A DNA stretch of 64,000 nucleotides from Siminovitchia acidinfaciens (GCF_003605385.1 NZ_QYTV02000001.1:766249-830248); one strand, 5' to 3'. Shown: positions 25,756 through 39,936, numbered from the stretch's first letter. Notes: a model not told the origin generated them from the letters alone. Program-made: numbers and translations.

Positions 25756-27096
25756 ATGAAACTGGAACCAGCTTTGTTGCAGAAGCAGACTTTAAATTTA
25801 ACGATGACACAGGAATTGCAGCAGGCGATTACGATATTACAATATACCGCCCATGAATTGACAGCTTTTCTGGAATCGAAAGAAATGGAAAATCCGCTCA
25901 TCCAGCTAGAATCACCGATCGTTCGATCTGTTGATCCCCGCTACGACAGAGTGAGGAAAAGAAAAGTCACGAATCCTGAAAATGACCAAAAAAAATGGCT
26001 GGAGCAAATGGCTGAGCCCACTGAGGGGCTTGCAGATCACTTGTTTTCTCAGCTCGTGATGAAAGCGCTGTCCGGTTTTCAGGAAAAATTGGTGGAACAG
26101 TTCATATATAATCTAGATCCGAATGGATATTTGACAATAACAGTCGATGAAGCTGCGGATGCATGCGGCACAACGATTGAAGAGGCAGAAGAAATCCTTC
26201 AGCTTGTTCAAAGCCTTGAACCTGCGGGAGTAGCAGCAAGGTCGCTGCAGGAATGCCTGATATTGCAAGTGGATAGAAGACAGGATGTACCCCCATTAGC
26301 TGTCAAATTATTAACTGAATATTTCAATGAATTCGCGGAGAAAAAGTGGAAACTTCTATCGGATAATCTGTCTGTCAGTTTGCAAGAGATCCAGCAGGCA
26401 GCCGATTTCATTACAACTCTGGACCCGCGGCCAGGGACACATTTTGACTACGAGAGACCACAATACGTCATTCCTGACCTCATTCTTGAAATCGTTGATG
26501 GGAAGTTGGAACTGCAATTGTTTGAAAGACATTTGCCGGCCATTCGTTATCAATCCGATTACTATAATGAAATGTCAAGCATTGCGGATGATAAAGTGAA
26601 GCAATACTTGAATGATAAACGCCAGGACTTCCGCTGGATCATGCGCAGCATCGAGCAGAGAAAGCAGACGCTGATGAAAGTGGGGATGGCGATCCTTGAA
26701 GAACAGCAGGACTTCTTTTTAAAGGGGCCAAAGTATCTCAAGCCATTGACGTTAAAAGATGTCGCGGAAAAAATTGAGGTGCATGAGTCGACTGTCAGCC
26801 GTGCCATCAGAGGTAAATATATTCAAACGCCTAGCGGTATGCATGAACTGAAGAAGTTCTTCTCACAAGCACTTCAATCGAATGCAGCCAGCGACGGTGA
26901 ACAGGCATCGGCCGGCCAGGCGAAAGCCCTGATCAAAGGACTCGTTGATAAAGAGGATAAAAGCAAACCGTTGTCCGATCAAGCCATCGCCAACATGTTA
27001 AAAGAGAAAGGGCTTACCTTATCAAGGAGAACTGTTGCCAAATACAGGGAGCAGTTGCGAATACCTTCATCAACGAAAAGGAAGCGGTACGAGTAA
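25756..27096 (+). CDS. rpoN: RNA polymerase sigma-54 factor
   Basis: 446 aa (SigL in B. subtilis). Region I is Gln-rich (LLQKQTLNLTMTQELQQAIT), which contacts activators; region III has the core-binding and DNA-binding parts, and the C-terminal RpoN box reads SRRTVAKYRE. The protein ends in a basic tail. It needs AAA+ activators and directs -24/-12 promoters. The start has GGGGGAGAGAGGA upstream. A glutaredoxin-like gene follows 15 nt later. Confidence 0.96.
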   Translation: MKLEPALLQKQTLNLTMTQELQQAITILQYTAHELTAFLESKEMENPLIQLESPIVRSVDPRYDRVRKRKVTNPENDQKKWLEQMAEPTEGLADHLFSQLVMKALSGFQEKLVEQFIYNLDPNGYLTITVDEAADACGTTIEEAEEILQLVQSLEPAGVAARSLQECLILQVDRRQDVPPLAVKLLTEYFNEFAEKKWKLLSDNLSVSLQEIQQAADFITTLDPRPGTHFDYERPQYVIPDLILEIVDGKLELQLFERHLPAIRYQSDYYNEMSSIADDKVKQYLNDKRQDFRWIMRSIEQRKQTLMKVGMAILEEQQDFFLKGPKYLKPLTLKDVAEKIEVHESTVSRAIRGKYIQTPSGMHELKKFFSQALQSNAASDGEQASAGQAKALIKGLVDKEDKSKPLSDQAIANMLKEKGLTLSRRTVAKYREQLRIPSSTKRKRYE

Positions 27097-27111
27097 GAAA
27101 TGGAGAAACAT

Positions 27112-27354
27112 ATGGAAGTTTATTTTTATACGAGAACTAAATGCGAACTATGTGAAGAAGGCAAGCTGCTTTTACAGCTTCTTCAAAAAGATTACCCCTT
27201 TGATATCATCGAAAAGGACATCGACGCCAGCGACGAATTGACGGAAAGGTTTGGGCTGATGATTCCTGTAGTAGAAATGAACGGGGAAATTATCCAATAT
27301 GGCCAGATTGATTTGGTTTCATTGGAAGAGATATTAAAAGAAAGTTTGAAATGA
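27112..27354 (+). CDS. glutaredoxin-like (DUF836 type) protein
   Basis: 80 aa thioredoxin-fold protein with an N-terminal CELC redox motif (YFYTRTKCELCEEGKLLL), a cis-Pro-type IPVVEMNG segment and a terminal helix. ATG 27112 has GGAG 6 nt upstream; an in-frame ATG at 27100 lacks a site. It probably reads through from rpoN and ends at the terminator before cggR. Partner and substrate are unknown. Confidence 0.8.
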   Translation: MEVYFYTRTKCELCEEGKLLLQLLQKDYPFDIIEKDIDASDELTERFGLMIPVVEMNGEIIQYGQIDLVSLEEILKESLK

Positions 27355-27361
27355 GCTGATT

Positions 27362-27398
27362 GAACCTGCTACTATACAGATGAAGGCAGGTTCTTTTT
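27362..27398 (+). terminator. terminator between the glutaredoxin-like gene and cggR
   Basis: GAACCTGC pairs with GCAGGTTC (27386-27393) across a 16-nt loop, followed by five to six T. Confidence 0.85.
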
Positions 27399-27406
27399 TA
27401 TTCATC

Positions 27407-27443
27407 TGGGACAAAAAATGACCCAAAGGGACAAAGGGGTGAA
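27407..27443 (+). promoter_or_regulatory. CggR operator
   Basis: GGGAC at 27408 and 27428 form direct repeats spaced exactly 20 bp (GGGACAAAAAATGACCC, then GGGACAAAGGGGTG), the spacing and core of the B. subtilis CggR operator. It lies between the upstream terminator and the cggR ribosome site. Fructose-1,6-bisphosphate is the known inducer in that system. I see no convincing promoter hexamers in the short space upstream. Confidence 0.75.
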
Positions 27444-27455
27444 AGGAGGATTAAT

Positions 27456-29496
<2,041 letters not shown>

Positions 29497-29516
29497 TCAA
29501 AAAATCAGATTTGGTA

Positions 29517-29546
29517 TTGGATAATTCGCGGGTTGGCATCTATAAT
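29517..29546 (+). promoter_or_regulatory. candidate promoter for pgk
   Basis: -35 TTGGAT (29517-29522), 18-bp spacer, -10 TATAAT (29541-29546), in the 138-bp gapA-pgk gap. B. subtilis also has a separate promoter before pgk. Confidence 0.55.
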
Positions 29547-29634
29547 ATAGAGGGGTGTAGAAAAGGGAGCGGGAAAGTGAAACCCACTCTCTTATTTTCT
29601 GCGTTTAAAGGCACGTTAGGAGGAGACTTACCCA

Positions 29635-30816
29635 GTGAGGAAAAAATCAATCAAGGATCTGGATGTACAAGGAAAAAAAGTTTTTTGCCGAGTGGACTTC
29701 AATGTTCCAATGAATGACGGAACTATTGCTGATGATACAAGAATTCGGGCGGCGCTGCCGACCATCCGCCATTTGGTCGACCAAGGGGCGATTGTCATTT
29801 TGGCCAGCCACATGGGAAGGCCAAAAGGGAATGTGGTTGAAGAGCTAAGGCTGGCTCCGATTGCGAAAAAGCTTGAAGAGTTAGTAGGGAAAAATGTTCG
29901 TTACTCTAAAGAAGTAATCGGAGAAGACGTAAAAAAGCAAGTTTCCGAGTTGGAGGCAGGCGATATTCTTTTATTGGAGAATGTAAGATTCCATCCGGGT
30001 GAGGAAAAGAATGATGAAGAATTAGCCAAGGCATTTGCTGAACTTGCTGATATATATGTTAATGATGCGTTTGGTACTGCTCACCGTGCACATGTTTCTA
30101 CAGAAGGAGTGGCCAAGCATTTGCCGTCTGCAGCAGGATTTCTAATAGAAAAAGAATTAGAAGTTCTTGGGAATGCCCTGTCTGATCCGGCAAGACCGTT
30201 TACAGCTATTATCGGCGGTGCAAAAGTGAAAGATAAGATCGGAGTCATCGACAACCTGCTGGATAAAGTGGATAACCTCATCATTGGCGGAGGGCTTGCA
30301 TTCACTTTTGTCAAAGCCCAGGGCTATGAAATCGGGGATTCCTTATTGGAAGAAGATAAAATTGAATTAGCCAAAACCTTTATGGAAAAAGCTGCGAGCA
30401 AAGGTGTGAAATTCCTTTTGCCGATTGATGCAATCGTTGCTGATGCTTTTTCTGAACAAGCGAATGTCAAAGTTGTGGACATAGATAGCATTCCAGACGG
30501 CTGGTTGGCATTGGACATTGGACCAAAAACGGCGGAATTGTACAGCAATGTAATCAAAGATTCCAAGCTGGTTATCTGGAACGGACCGATGGGCGTGTTC
30601 GAGATGGAACCATTTGCCCAAGGAACGAAAGCTGTAGCCGAAGCGCTAGCTGAAGCTGAAAATACATATTCCATCATCGGCGGTGGAGATTCTGCCAGGG
30701 CAGTGGAGCATTTTTCCCTCTCTGAGAAAATGGACCATATTTCCACAGGCGGAGGAGCTTCCCTTGAGTTCATGGAAGGGAAAGACCTGCCGGGAATTGC
30801 GGCGCTTGATGAATAA
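29635..30816 (+). CDS. pgk: phosphoglycerate kinase
   Basis: 393 aa. N-terminal substrate motif [19 protein letters not shown], basic-patch residues in ASHMGRPKG and [10 protein letters not shown], nucleotide site [12 protein letters not shown] and the C-terminal [10 protein letters not shown] and [10 protein letters not shown]. Transfers phosphate from 1,3-bisphosphoglycerate to ADP. Start is GTG 29635 with TAGGAGG at 29617-29623. A dispersed repeat separates it from tpiA. Confidence 0.97.
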   Translation: MRKKSIKDLDVQGKKVFCRVDFNVPMNDGTIADDTRIRAALPTIRHLVDQGAIVILASHMGRPKGNVVEELRLAPIAKKLEELVGKNVRYSKEVIGEDVKKQVSELEAGDILLLENVRFHPGEEKNDEELAKAFAELADIYVNDAFGTAHRAHVSTEGVAKHLPSAAGFLIEKELEVLGNALSDPARPFTAIIGGAKVKDKIGVIDNLLDKVDNLIIGGGLAFTFVKAQGYEIGDSLLEEDKIELAKTFMEKAASKGVKFLLPIDAIVADAFSEQANVKVVDIDSIPDGWLALDIGPKTAELYSNVIKDSKLVIWNGPMGVFEMEPFAQGTKAVAEALAEAENTYSIIGGGDSARAVEHFSLSEKMDHISTGGGASLEFMEGKDLPGIAALDE

Positions 30817-30825
30817 GAAAAGCGA

Positions 30826-30976
30826 AATCGCCTTGTGACCTCGAGGGGCTAGGCGCTGGCCGACTTAAAGCGCTACGTCCTGTGGCGCCGGCATGCTCAG
30901 AACGCGACATCCTGTCGCTTCGCTTGCACTAGTACTTCCTGTACGACGTCGGCACTAGGACTTTCTGTCCGAAAAA
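30826..30976. repeat. long dispersed intergenic repeat, copy 3 (inverted)
   Basis: In the pgk-tpiA gap, in reverse orientation to copy 1: CTTGTGACCTCGAGGGGCTA is the reverse complement of the core in copy 1, followed by CGACATCCTGTCGCTTCGCT. No gene or terminator is visible. Confidence 0.75.
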
Positions 30977-31042
30977 AATTAATATTTTATACTTTCGTAG
31001 CACTAAAATATGCACCTGTATAGATTGAAAGGATGAAACTGC

Positions 31043-31804
31043 ATGCGAAAACCGATTATCGCAGGTAATTGGAAAATGCACAAAACAATGGAAGAGGCGG
31101 TAGACTTTACCGAGAAAGTAAAAGGCATGGTACCATCAAGTGCCCAGGTTGAAACGGTTATCTGCGCACCATTCCTATTTCTCGACCGCCTTGTGAACGA
31201 TGTTAAAAGGTATAATGTGAAAGTCGGCGCTCAAACTATGCATTACGAAGAACAGGGTGCATACACGGGTGAAGTCAGTCCTGCGGCTTTGAAAGGGATC
31301 GGCGTTTCCCATGTCATATTAGGACATTCCGAGCGGCGTGAACTCTATAATGAGACGGATGAAGCCGTGAATAAGAAAGTCCTATCGGCTTTTCAATATG
31401 GCTTGACTCCGATTGTCTGCGTAGGTGAAACATTGGAACAATGGGAAAACGGAGAAACGAACGAACACGTCAAAAGCCAGGTGACAAAAGCGCTTCAGGG
31501 ACTGTCTGAAGATCAGGTGAAAAGCCTTGTGATTGCCTATGAACCTATATGGGCAATCGGTACAGGCAAATCATCGACGGCTGATGGCGCAGAAGAAGTG
31601 TGCGGTCATATACGCCAAGTGATTGAAAGCAATTTTTCAAAAGGTGCAGCTGATGCTGTAAGGATTCAATACGGTGGAAGTGTGAAGCCGGAAAACATCC
31701 GAGAATTCATGAACTGCCCAAATATTGACGGAGCGCTTGTTGGTGGAGCAAGTCTGGATCCTGACTCATTCCTGAAATTACTGGAGGCATCCGCCAATGA
31801 GTAA
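31043..31804 (+). CDS. tpiA: triosephosphate isomerase
   Basis: 253 aa TIM barrel. N-terminal GNWKMHK with the catalytic Lys, catalytic His in [11 protein letters not shown], catalytic Glu and loop 6 in [13 protein letters not shown], and phosphate-binding YGGSVKPEN and GALVGGASL. Interconverts DHAP and glyceraldehyde-3-P. It overlaps gpmI by 8 nt. Confidence 0.97.
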   Translation: MRKPIIAGNWKMHKTMEEAVDFTEKVKGMVPSSAQVETVICAPFLFLDRLVNDVKRYNVKVGAQTMHYEEQGAYTGEVSPAALKGIGVSHVILGHSERRELYNETDEAVNKKVLSAFQYGLTPIVCVGETLEQWENGETNEHVKSQVTKALQGLSEDQVKSLVIAYEPIWAIGTGKSSTADGAEEVCGHIRQVIESNFSKGAADAVRIQYGGSVKPENIREFMNCPNIDGALVGGASLDPDSFLKLLEASANE

Positions 31805-33329
31805 ATCACCTACAGCCTTGATCATTCTTGACGGCTTCGGTCTTCGGGAAGAGACAAAGGGAAATGCCGTGGCACAGGCAGAAAAGCCCAACTATGACCG
31901 CTATTGGGATGCGTACCCGCATACCCAATTGACGGCATGCGGGGAAGCGGTCGGCCTTCCGGAAGGACAGATGGGAAATTCTGAAGTGGGGCATTTAAAC
32001 ATTGGTGCAGGAAGAATCGTTTACCAAAGCTTGACAAGAGTGAATATTGCAATCAGGGACGGAGAGTTTGAGAAAAACGAAACATTTCTGGACGCTGTCA
32101 AGCATGTGAAAGGAAATGGGAAAAAGCTCCATTTGATGGGTTTGCTTTCAGACGGCGGGGTACATAGCCATATTAACCATATGTATGCTCTCTTAAAGCT
32201 TGCGGCTGATCAGGGTGTGAAAGAGGTATATGTACACGCCATCTTGGACGGCAGGGATGTCGGCCCGCAAACAGCTAAAAAATATGTTAAAGCAGCCCAG
32301 GAAAAAATGGATGAAATAGGGGCCGGCAAGTTTGCCACCGTATCCGGAAGGTTCTATTCGATGGACCGCGACAAACGCTGGGATCGTGTGGAGAAAGCAT
32401 ACCGTGCGATGGCCTTCGGCGAAGGACCGCAATATTCCGATCCGCTGGAAATGATAGAAGACTCGTATGAGCATGGAATCTTCGATGAATTCATGATACC
32501 TTCCATCATAACAGATGAAAATGGAAAGCCGAATGCCGCGATTGAAAGCGGAGATTCTGTCATTTTTTATAACTTCCGTCCAGACCGTGCGATTCAGATT
32601 TCAAATGTGTTTACTAATGAAGAATTTCATGGGTTCGATCGCGGTGAGAATCGTCCAAAGGATCTGCATTTCGTTTGCATGACCCATTTTTCCGAAACAG
32701 TAGATGGATATGTCGCGTTTAAAACGGTTAACCTGGATCAAACGCTTGGTGAAGTCATTTCCAAAGCAGGATTAACTCAGCTGAGGATTGCAGAAACGGA
32801 AAAATATCCTCACGTCACTTTTTTCATGAGCGGCGGTAAAGAGGATGAATTTCCGGGAGAAAAGCGAATTTTGATTGACTCGCCAAAAGTGGCAACATAT
32901 GATTTGAAACCGGAAATGAGCGCTTATGAAGTTACCGATGCTTTATGTGCAGAAATTGAGAATGATCGTTTTGATGCTGTCATACTGAACTTTGCAAATC
33001 CTGATATGGTTGGCCATTCAGGTATGCTGCAGCCGACCATTGACGCCATTGAAGCAGTGGATGAGTGTCTTGGACGTGTAGTAGATCTGATTTTGGAAAA
33101 AGGCGGTACAGCCATCATTACAGCGGATCACGGAAATTCGGACGAAGTTTTGACATTGGAAGGTACGCCAATGACCGCTCACACGACGAATCCGGTACCG
33201 GTAATTGTTACAAAGAACGGGATTCGACTGCGAGACGGAGGCATCCTTGCTGACTTGGCGCCTACGATGCTGGACTTGCTTAATGTAAAAAAACCGGCTG
33301 AAATGACAGGCAGCAGTTTGATTTATTAG
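31797..33329 (+). CDS. gpmI: 2,3-bisphosphoglycerate-independent phosphoglycerate mutase
   Basis: 510 aa alkaline-phosphatase-superfamily Mn enzyme. ILDGFGLRE near the N-terminus, nucleophile Ser in [15 protein letters not shown] (~residue 62), substrate Arg region NFRPDRA, and C-terminal metal ligands in NPDMVGHSG and TADHGNSDE. Converts 3- to 2-phosphoglycerate. It starts inside tpiA (ATG 31797, CTGGAGG upstream), so the two are coupled. Confidence 0.97.
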   Translation: MSKSPTALIILDGFGLREETKGNAVAQAEKPNYDRYWDAYPHTQLTACGEAVGLPEGQMGNSEVGHLNIGAGRIVYQSLTRVNIAIRDGEFEKNETFLDAVKHVKGNGKKLHLMGLLSDGGVHSHINHMYALLKLAADQGVKEVYVHAILDGRDVGPQTAKKYVKAAQEKMDEIGAGKFATVSGRFYSMDRDKRWDRVEKAYRAMAFGEGPQYSDPLEMIEDSYEHGIFDEFMIPSIITDENGKPNAAIESGDSVIFYNFRPDRAIQISNVFTNEEFHGFDRGENRPKDLHFVCMTHFSETVDGYVAFKTVNLDQTLGEVISKAGLTQLRIAETEKYPHVTFFMSGGKEDEFPGEKRILIDSPKVATYDLKPEMSAYEVTDALCAEIENDRFDAVILNFANPDMVGHSGMLQPTIDAIEAVDECLGRVVDLILEKGGTAIITADHGNSDEVLTLEGTPMTAHTTNPVPVIVTKNGIRLRDGGILADLAPTMLDLLNVKKPAEMTGSSLIY

Positions 33330-33334
33330 AAGAA

Positions 33335-33500
33335 CGGAGAGCGCCTGCTATCGGCGACAAGCACAAGACGAGCGTTGGCAAAGGCGTATTTTGCCTTCAG
33401 AAGCGCTTGGCTTGATCCTGCGCTATGCGCGCTCAGCCGTCTTAGATCGCCGCGACCTGTGGCGGTACCAGGACATTCCGTCCGTTGAAGCTAGATATAA
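33335..33500. repeat. long dispersed intergenic repeat, copy 4 (inverted)
   Basis: Fills most of the gpmI-eno gap. CGGCGACAAGCACAAGACGA is the reverse of the CTTGTGCTTGTCG core, followed by AGAAGCGCTTGGC and CAGGACATTCCGTCC. A 112-codon frame through it is a chance reading of the repeat. Confidence 0.65.
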
Positions 33501-33577
33501 GTGGAGAACGTCTGTCTATCGACGAACAAACAAAAGGCTTGCGTTCCGAGCTTTACATAAAATGCTTTTACTTTTAA

Positions 33578-34885
<1,308 letters not shown>

Positions 34886-34890
34886 TTTTA

Positions 34891-34915
34891 CAGCCCCTCT
34901 TGTCCGGAGGGGCTG
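34891..34915 (+). terminator. hairpin after eno
   Basis: CAGCCCCTC/GAGGGGCTG stem, seven-base loop. No T-run follows, so it may stabilise the 3' end as much as terminate. Confidence 0.5.
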
Positions 34916-34964
34916 ATTATGCTACATTTAAATTATTGTTAAGGGCCTGGAGGTGTGTTTTTCA

Positions 34965-35198
34965 GTGCATGCGATAGCTATTACATTATTGATCATTGTT
35001 TCGATCGCTTTAATTATCGTTGTTTTATTGCAATCCGGTAAAAGTGCCGGGCTTTCCGGGGCAATTTCCGGAGGTGCGGAGCAGCTTTTCGGAAAGCAGA
35101 AAGCCCGCGGAATGGATCTTGTCCTCAACCGCATCACGATCGTTTTATCAGTATTATTTTTCTTGCTTACGATGGCCGTGGCCTTTTTTGAAGTTTAA
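34965..35198 (+). CDS. secG: SecG preprotein translocase subunit
   Basis: 77 aa with two membrane helices around the conserved cytosolic loop [20 protein letters not shown]. SecG stimulates SecYEG-dependent export. GTG 34965 is chosen because GGAGGTG at 34949-34955 is well spaced and it gives the family's MHA start; a GTG at 34953 overlaps that site. Confidence 0.94.
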   Translation: MHAIAITLLIIVSIALIIVVLLQSGKSAGLSGAISGGAEQLFGKQKARGMDLVLNRITIVLSVLFFLLTMAVAFFEV

Positions 35199-35210
35199 TA
35201 ATGGCATGTA

Positions 35211-35247
35211 AACCTGGTTCGTGAAGGACCGGGTTTTTTATTTTTTT
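35211..35247 (+). terminator. terminator after secG
   Basis: AACCTGGTTC/GGACCGGGTT stem (two wobble or mismatch pairs), followed by T-rich sequence. Confidence 0.85.
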
Positions 35248-35434
35248 ATGGAAGGAAATACGCGGTATTTTGAATGATTGTATGATGATTGAATTTTTTG
35301 CGCGAACTCCTTTTTTTGGCGGCCCATTCGGACATCAAGCATAATTTGGTGTATATCATTGGATTGTCCTGCAATAGTTTGCGTAAAATAGGGTAATACA
35401 CCTATGATGGAATGACAAAAAGGGGATCGATCAT

Positions 35435-36181
35435 ATGAAAATCAAAGCTCCTCAGCCATTTACTTTTGAATCGGGAAAGCGTGCGGTTCTTCTGCTGCAT
35501 GGCTTTACAGGAAATACAGCCGATGTAAGAATGCTGGGAAGGTTTTTGGAAAAGAACGGCTATACATGCCATGCACCTCAATATAAAGGGCATGGGGTAC
35601 CGCCTGAGGAACTTGTTCAAAGCGGCCCGAAAGACTGGTGGGCTGATGCACTTGGCGGGTATGAATTTTTAAAAGAACGGGGCTACGATGAAATTGCCGT
35701 TGCGGGATTATCCCTGGGCGGAGTATTTTCCCTAAAATTGGGCTACACTGTACCTGTAAAAGGGATTGTTCCGATGTGTGCTCCAATGTACATAAAAGAT
35801 GAAGAGTTTATGTACGAAAGGGTGTTGGATTACGCGAGAGAATATAAACGGCTCGAAGGAAAATCTAAAGAACAGATCGAAACGGAAATGGATGAGTTTC
35901 GGGAAAAACCCATGAAAACATTGAAAGCACTGTGGAAGCTGAACGAGGATGTCCGTAGTCAGGTGGATATGATTTATGCTCCACTTTTTGTGGTACAGGC
36001 AAGACACGATGGAATTGTTGGCCCCGGAAGTGCAGAGTATATTTATGAGCAGGCGGAATCCATCGAAAAAAATTTGAAATGGTATGAACATTCCGGCCAT
36101 GTTATCACACTGGATGCTGAAAAAGAACAGCTCCATGAAGATGTCCTTCATTTTCTGGAAGGACTGGATTGGACAGTATAG
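35435..36181 (+). CDS. est: carboxylesterase (YvaK/Est30 type)
   Basis: 248 aa alpha/beta hydrolase. Oxyanion region [15 protein letters not shown], nucleophile Ser in [12 protein letters not shown] (~residue 93), acid Asp in ARHDGIVGP and catalytic His in HSGHVITLD. This matches the Est30/YvaK carboxylesterases that lie between secG and rnr in Bacillus. Natural substrate unknown; short-chain esters in vitro for the family. AAAGGGGATC precedes ATG 35435. Confidence 0.93.
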   Translation: MKIKAPQPFTFESGKRAVLLLHGFTGNTADVRMLGRFLEKNGYTCHAPQYKGHGVPPEELVQSGPKDWWADALGGYEFLKERGYDEIAVAGLSLGGVFSLKLGYTVPVKGIVPMCAPMYIKDEEFMYERVLDYAREYKRLEGKSKEQIETEMDEFREKPMKTLKALWKLNEDVRSQVDMIYAPLFVVQARHDGIVGPGSAEYIYEQAESIEKNLKWYEHSGHVITLDAEKEQLHEDVLHFLEGLDWTV

Positions 36182-36198
36182 AAGAGAGGAGGAGCAAA

Positions 36199-38535
36199 AT
36201 GGAAGAAAATTTGCAACAGTATATAGATCAAATTTTGACCTATATGAAAGATGAGGCATATAAGCCGTTAACTGTCAAAGAGCTTGAAGAGGAATTCAAA
36301 ATCGAGGGTTCGGAAAACTTCAAGGATTTTGTAAAAGCGCTTGTGGTCATGGAAGAACAAGGGCTAATTGTCCGGACGAGAAGCAACCGCTATGGTGTTC
36401 CGGAAAAAATGAATCTTGTCCGGGGGTCATTGTCGGGAAATGCCAAAGGGTTTGGTTTCCTGTTGCCGGATGAGCCGGGGATGGATGACATTTTTATCCC
36501 TCCGCATGAAATTAACGGAGCCATGAATGGAGATAAGGTCCTTGTAAGGGTATCCCCGTCAACTGGAGGAGCACGGCGAGAGGGGGCAGTTGTGCGTATT
36601 CTAGAACGTGGAACTGTCCAAGTAGTTGGAACTTACACTGAAAGTAAATATTTCGGTTTTGTCATCCCGGATGACAAAAAGATAGCCGATGATATTTTTA
36701 TCCCAAAAAATGCAAGCATGGGGGCCGTCGAAGGCCATAAGGTCATAGCCAAGATTACAACCTATCCGGAGAATCGCAAAAATGCGGAAGGTGAAATCAT
36801 CCAAATACTAGGGCATAAAAACGATCCTGGGGTGGATATTTTATCCGTTATCTATAAGCATGGTTTGCCGCTCGCATTCCCGGACGAAGTGATGGAGCAG
36901 GCCAATAACGTGCCGGAAACCATTGATGAGAATGATATTGGAAACCGCCGTGATCTGCGGGATCAGACAATTGTAACGATTGACGGCGCAGATGCGAAGG
37001 ATCTCGATGATGCGGTAACTCTTTCGAAACTCGATAACGGAAATTACAAGCTTGGTGTTCATATTGCGGACGTAAGTCATTATGTAACAGAAGGATCGTC
37101 AATCGATCAAGAAGCGTATGAACGCGGAACAAGCGTCTATTTGGTGGATCGTGTTATCCCAATGATTCCGCACCGGCTGTCGAACGGGATATGCTCACTT
37201 AATCCTAAGGTAGATCGCTTTACATTATCCTGTGAGATGGAACTGAATTCAAGCGGAGAGGTTGTCAGCCATGAAATTTTTCCAGCTGTTATAAAAACAA
37301 CTGAACGGATGACCTATTCTGACGTTAATAAAATCCTGATTGACAAAGATCCGGTTTTGCGTGAAAAATATGAATCGCTTGTTCCGATGTTTGAGCTGAT
37401 GGAGGAACTGCAGGGGATATTACAGAAAAAAAGGATGAAACGCGGGGCCATCGACTTTGACTTTAAGGAAGCAAAGGTTATTGTTGATGAAGATGGCAAA
37501 CCCATTGATGTCGTTATAAGGGAGAGGTCAATTGGTGAGCGGATCATTGAGGAATTCATGCTGGCGGCGAATGAAACGGTGGCTGAACATTTCCATTGGA
37601 TGGAAGTCCCTTTTATTTACCGTATACACGAAGACCCGAAAGAAGAGAAGCTGCAGAGGTTCTTTGAGTTCATCACGAATTTTGGACTGGTTGTGAGGGG
37701 AACTGCTAATGTTGTTCACCCGCGGGCGCTGCAGGAGATTATTGAATCTGTACAGGGAAAACCGGAAGAATTGGTCGTTTCGACGGTCATGCTCCGTTCG
37801 ATGCAGCAGGCAAAATATTTTCCGGAAAGCATCGGTCACTTCGGGCTGTCGACGAAGTTTTATACGCATTTTACTTCACCGATCAGAAGGTACCCGGATT
37901 TGATTGTACACAGGCTGATCAGGACGTATCTTTTTGAAGAAAAAGTCGATCCAGCAACCCGTGAAAAGTGGAATGCACAGTTGGATGAAATCGCTCAGCA
38001 TACGTCTTCGAGAGAACGGCGTGCCGTCGATGCGGAACGAGATACGGATGAATTGAAAAAAGCGGAGTTCATGGAAGATAAAATTGGCGAGGAATTCGAT
38101 GGAATTATCAGCTCCGCGACTAACTTCGGCTTGTTCGTTGAACTTCCGAATACAATCGAGGGTCTTGTTCACGTCAGCTATATGACGGATGATTACTACC
38201 ATTATGATGAACGACAGTTTGCTTTGATTGGCGAGCGTACCGGTAATGTGTACCGTATCGGCGATGAGGTGACTGTCCGAGTGATTAATGTCAACAAGGA
38301 CGAGCATTCCATCGACTTTGAGATTGCAGGAATGAAGGGCAGCAAACGGCGCGCTGCTAATGATGGTCCGAAAAAAATCGTCAAATTGAAAGAAGGCGGC
38401 GAGAAAAAGAGCAGGGGTCCGCAGGGAAACAGTGATGACGGTGAGTGGACGACAAGAAAACCGCGGAAAAAGAAAAAGTCCTATGATAATAAACCTGCCA
38501 ATGTGAGAAATGCCAAACGTGGGAAAAGACGTTGA
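36199..38535 (+). CDS. rnr: ribonuclease R
   Basis: 778 aa, 3'-5' exoribonuclease. N-terminal helix-turn-helix (~1-65), cold-shock domains with [19 protein letters not shown] and [10 protein letters not shown], catalytic RNB domain with metal ligands in [16 protein letters not shown] and [15 protein letters not shown], then S1 domain ([17 protein letters not shown]) and a Lys/Arg-rich tail after ~residue 715. ATG 36199 has GAGAGGAGG upstream. It precedes smpB and tmRNA, which recruit RNase R to degrade stalled mRNAs. Confidence 0.97.
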   Translation: MEENLQQYIDQILTYMKDEAYKPLTVKELEEEFKIEGSENFKDFVKALVVMEEQGLIVRTRSNRYGVPEKMNLVRGSLSGNAKGFGFLLPDEPGMDDIFIPPHEINGAMNGDKVLVRVSPSTGGARREGAVVRILERGTVQVVGTYTESKYFGFVIPDDKKIADDIFIPKNASMGAVEGHKVIAKITTYPENRKNAEGEIIQILGHKNDPGVDILSVIYKHGLPLAFPDEVMEQANNVPETIDENDIGNRRDLRDQTIVTIDGADAKDLDDAVTLSKLDNGNYKLGVHIADVSHYVTEGSSIDQEAYERGTSVYLVDRVIPMIPHRLSNGICSLNPKVDRFTLSCEMELNSSGEVVSHEIFPAVIKTTERMTYSDVNKILIDKDPVLREKYESLVPMFELMEELQGILQKKRMKRGAIDFDFKEAKVIVDEDGKPIDVVIRERSIGERIIEEFMLAANETVAEHFHWMEVPFIYRIHEDPKEEKLQRFFEFITNFGLVVRGTANVVHPRALQEIIESVQGKPEELVVSTVMLRSMQQAKYFPESIGHFGLSTKFYTHFTSPIRRYPDLIVHRLIRTYLFEEKVDPATREKWNAQLDEIAQHTSSRERRAVDAERDTDELKKAEFMEDKIGEEFDGIISSATNFGLFVELPNTIEGLVHVSYMTDDYYHYDERQFALIGERTGNVYRIGDEVTVRVINVNKDEHSIDFEIAGMKGSKRRAANDGPKKIVKLKEGGEKKSRGPQGNSDDGEWTTRKPRKKKKSYDNKPANVRNAKRGKRR

Positions 38536-38566
38536 GGTTAGAAGTGGAAGCTTCTAACCTTTTCTT
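38536..38566 (+). terminator. terminator after rnr
   Basis: GGTTAGAAG/CTTCTAACC perfect 9-bp stem, six-base loop, then TTTTCTTTG. Confidence 0.88.
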
Positions 38567-38900
38567 TGTCCAGCTTCCGACGAACAGGACGTTCTAGTGC
38601 AGGCGATGCGACAGGACGTCGCTGCTTGAGCCTGCCGACGGACAGTCGGTCCTAGTGTCGACGGCACCGCAGTACGTGACGCTTAAGTCGAGGTCACGAG
38701 CCTGCAAGGAAGCAAAAGTGCTCCCGCGCCATAGCATTTTTGAAGGAGAGTCTTGTTCAGCTCGTCGCAAAGCTGCAAGGAGCATCTTCAAAGGAGCTTC
38801 TCAAGCTGCTTTCAAGTAGGCTGCTTGGCTGAAGAACTGTCTCCTCGGGAATCAACTTGTTTGCCCTCGCCGAGCAAGCTGCTTGCGCTTTTCTTTATTT
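38567..38900. repeat. long dispersed intergenic repeat, copy 5
   Basis: Full-length type: TTGTCCAGCTTCCGACGAAC, GCGATGCGACAGGACGTCGC, GTCGAGGTCACGAG, GTGCTCCCGCGCCATAGC, TCGCAAAGCTGCAAGGAGCA, CTTGGCTGAAGAACTGTCTC and TTGCGCTTTTCTTTA. Its last bases (TTGCGC at 38883) sit 19 bp before the TATAAT of the presumed smpB promoter. Confidence 0.8.
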
Positions 38901-38904
38901 CACA

Positions 38905-38913
38905 TGTTATAAT
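38905..38913 (+). promoter_or_regulatory. extended -10 of the smpB promoter
   Basis: TGTTATAAT (TG at 38905-38906, TATAAT 38908-38913), 35 nt before the smpB start. The only nearby -35-like hexamer is TTGCGC (38883-38888), 19 bp away. Confidence 0.55.
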
Positions 38914-38947
38914 GGTTTATCATGTAGAATGCAGGGGGGGATACCAG

Positions 38948-39415
38948 ATGGCTAAGCAAGAAGGGAAGTTGGTTGCACAAAACAGAAAAGCGAACCATGA
39001 TTATTTCATAGAGGATACGTATGAAGCCGGAATCGTTTTGCAAGGGACGGAAATTAAATCCATCCGCGCGGGAAGGGTCAATTTGAAAGATTCGTTTGCC
39101 CGCATCCAAAACGGGGAAGTTTTTATCCACAACATGCATATCAGCCCATATGAACATGGCAACCGTTACAACCATGACCCGATTAGAACGAGGAAATTGC
39201 TCTTACACCGTAAGCAGATCAATAAACTGATTGGTGAAACAAAAGAAGCGGGATATACGCTTGTGCCGTTAAAGCTCTATTTGAAAAACGGTTTTGCCAA
39301 ATTACTCATAGGCCTTGGTAAAGGTAAAAAGCAATATGATAAACGTGACGATCTGAAGAGGAAAGAAGCAAAACGCGATATTGAAAGAGCGTTCAGGGAA
39401 CGGCAAAAAATGTAA
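38948..39415 (+). CDS. smpB: SmpB, tmRNA-binding protein
   Basis: 155 aa. OB-fold with [20 protein letters not shown] and [32 protein letters not shown], and a basic C-terminal tail ([20 protein letters not shown]) that occupies the empty mRNA channel during trans-translation. GGGGGG precedes ATG 38948; the long frame from 38753 is translated repeat and rejected. ssrA, its RNA partner, lies 123 nt downstream. Confidence 0.97.
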   Translation: MAKQEGKLVAQNRKANHDYFIEDTYEAGIVLQGTEIKSIRAGRVNLKDSFARIQNGEVFIHNMHISPYEHGNRYNHDPIRTRKLLLHRKQINKLIGETKEAGYTLVPLKLYLKNGFAKLLIGLGKGKKQYDKRDDLKRKEAKRDIERAFRERQKM

Positions 39416-39431
39416 ATACCGGCTGCAGACC

Positions 39432-39459
39432 TTGAAATTTTATCATTTTCTGCTATAAT
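39432..39459 (+). promoter_or_regulatory. ssrA promoter
   Basis: -35 TTGAAA (39432-39437), 16-bp spacer, -10 TATAAT (39454-39459) with TG one base upstream. Transcription would start ~73 nt before the mature tmRNA 5' end. Confidence 0.8.
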
Positions 39460-39538
39460 AAAGCTGTACCCGATAGACAGGGTACCCCGAAACGATCCTT
39501 TTTACAGAAAAAGGTGTTTCTCTTATATGGGGACGTTT

Positions 39539-39894
39539 TGGATTCGACAGGGATAGGTCGAGCTCGAGTTGCGAGTCGAGGGGATCGTCCTCGTAAAAAC
39601 GTCAACGCCAATAATAACTGGCAAATCTAACGATAACCTCGCTTTAGCTGCCTAATTAAGGCCTAACGCGGATCCTCCCTCCATCGCCCATGTGGTAGGG
39701 TAAGGGTCTCACTTTCAGTGGGCTACGCCGGACGTCCTCCGCCTGAGGACCATGGAAGAGACTAATCAGGCTAGCGCTTTGGAAGCCCGTCGATAGGCTG
39801 AAGAAGACGCGAAACGCTAATATATCGACTACACTCGTAGATGCTTGAGTGCCGATATTCTTGGACGTGGGTTCGATTCCCACCGTCTCCACCA
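39539..39894 (+). ncRNA. ssrA: tmRNA (transfer-messenger RNA)
   Basis: 356 nt. 5' end GGGGACG pairs with CGTCTCC before an encoded CCA (39892-39894); the T-arm GTGGGTTCGATTCCCAC is present. The tag frame runs from GGC 39620 to TAA 39653-39655 and encodes GKSNDNLALAA, so with the charged alanine the tag is AGKSNDNLALAA, of the Bacillus type ending LALAA. Pseudoknot-type complementary segments follow the tag. It works with SmpB upstream to free stalled ribosomes. A 96-codon antisense frame at 39656-39946 is a shadow. Confidence 0.97.
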
Positions 39895-39936
39895 AATACA
39901 TAATTTGGTGGTTTTTATTTTTATAAAGTAAACCAG

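Noticed and set aside
38753-38947. N-terminal extension of SmpB
   Set aside because: The extra 65 codons are translated repeat and include the putative smpB promoter; ATG 38948 has the proper site and gives the family length.
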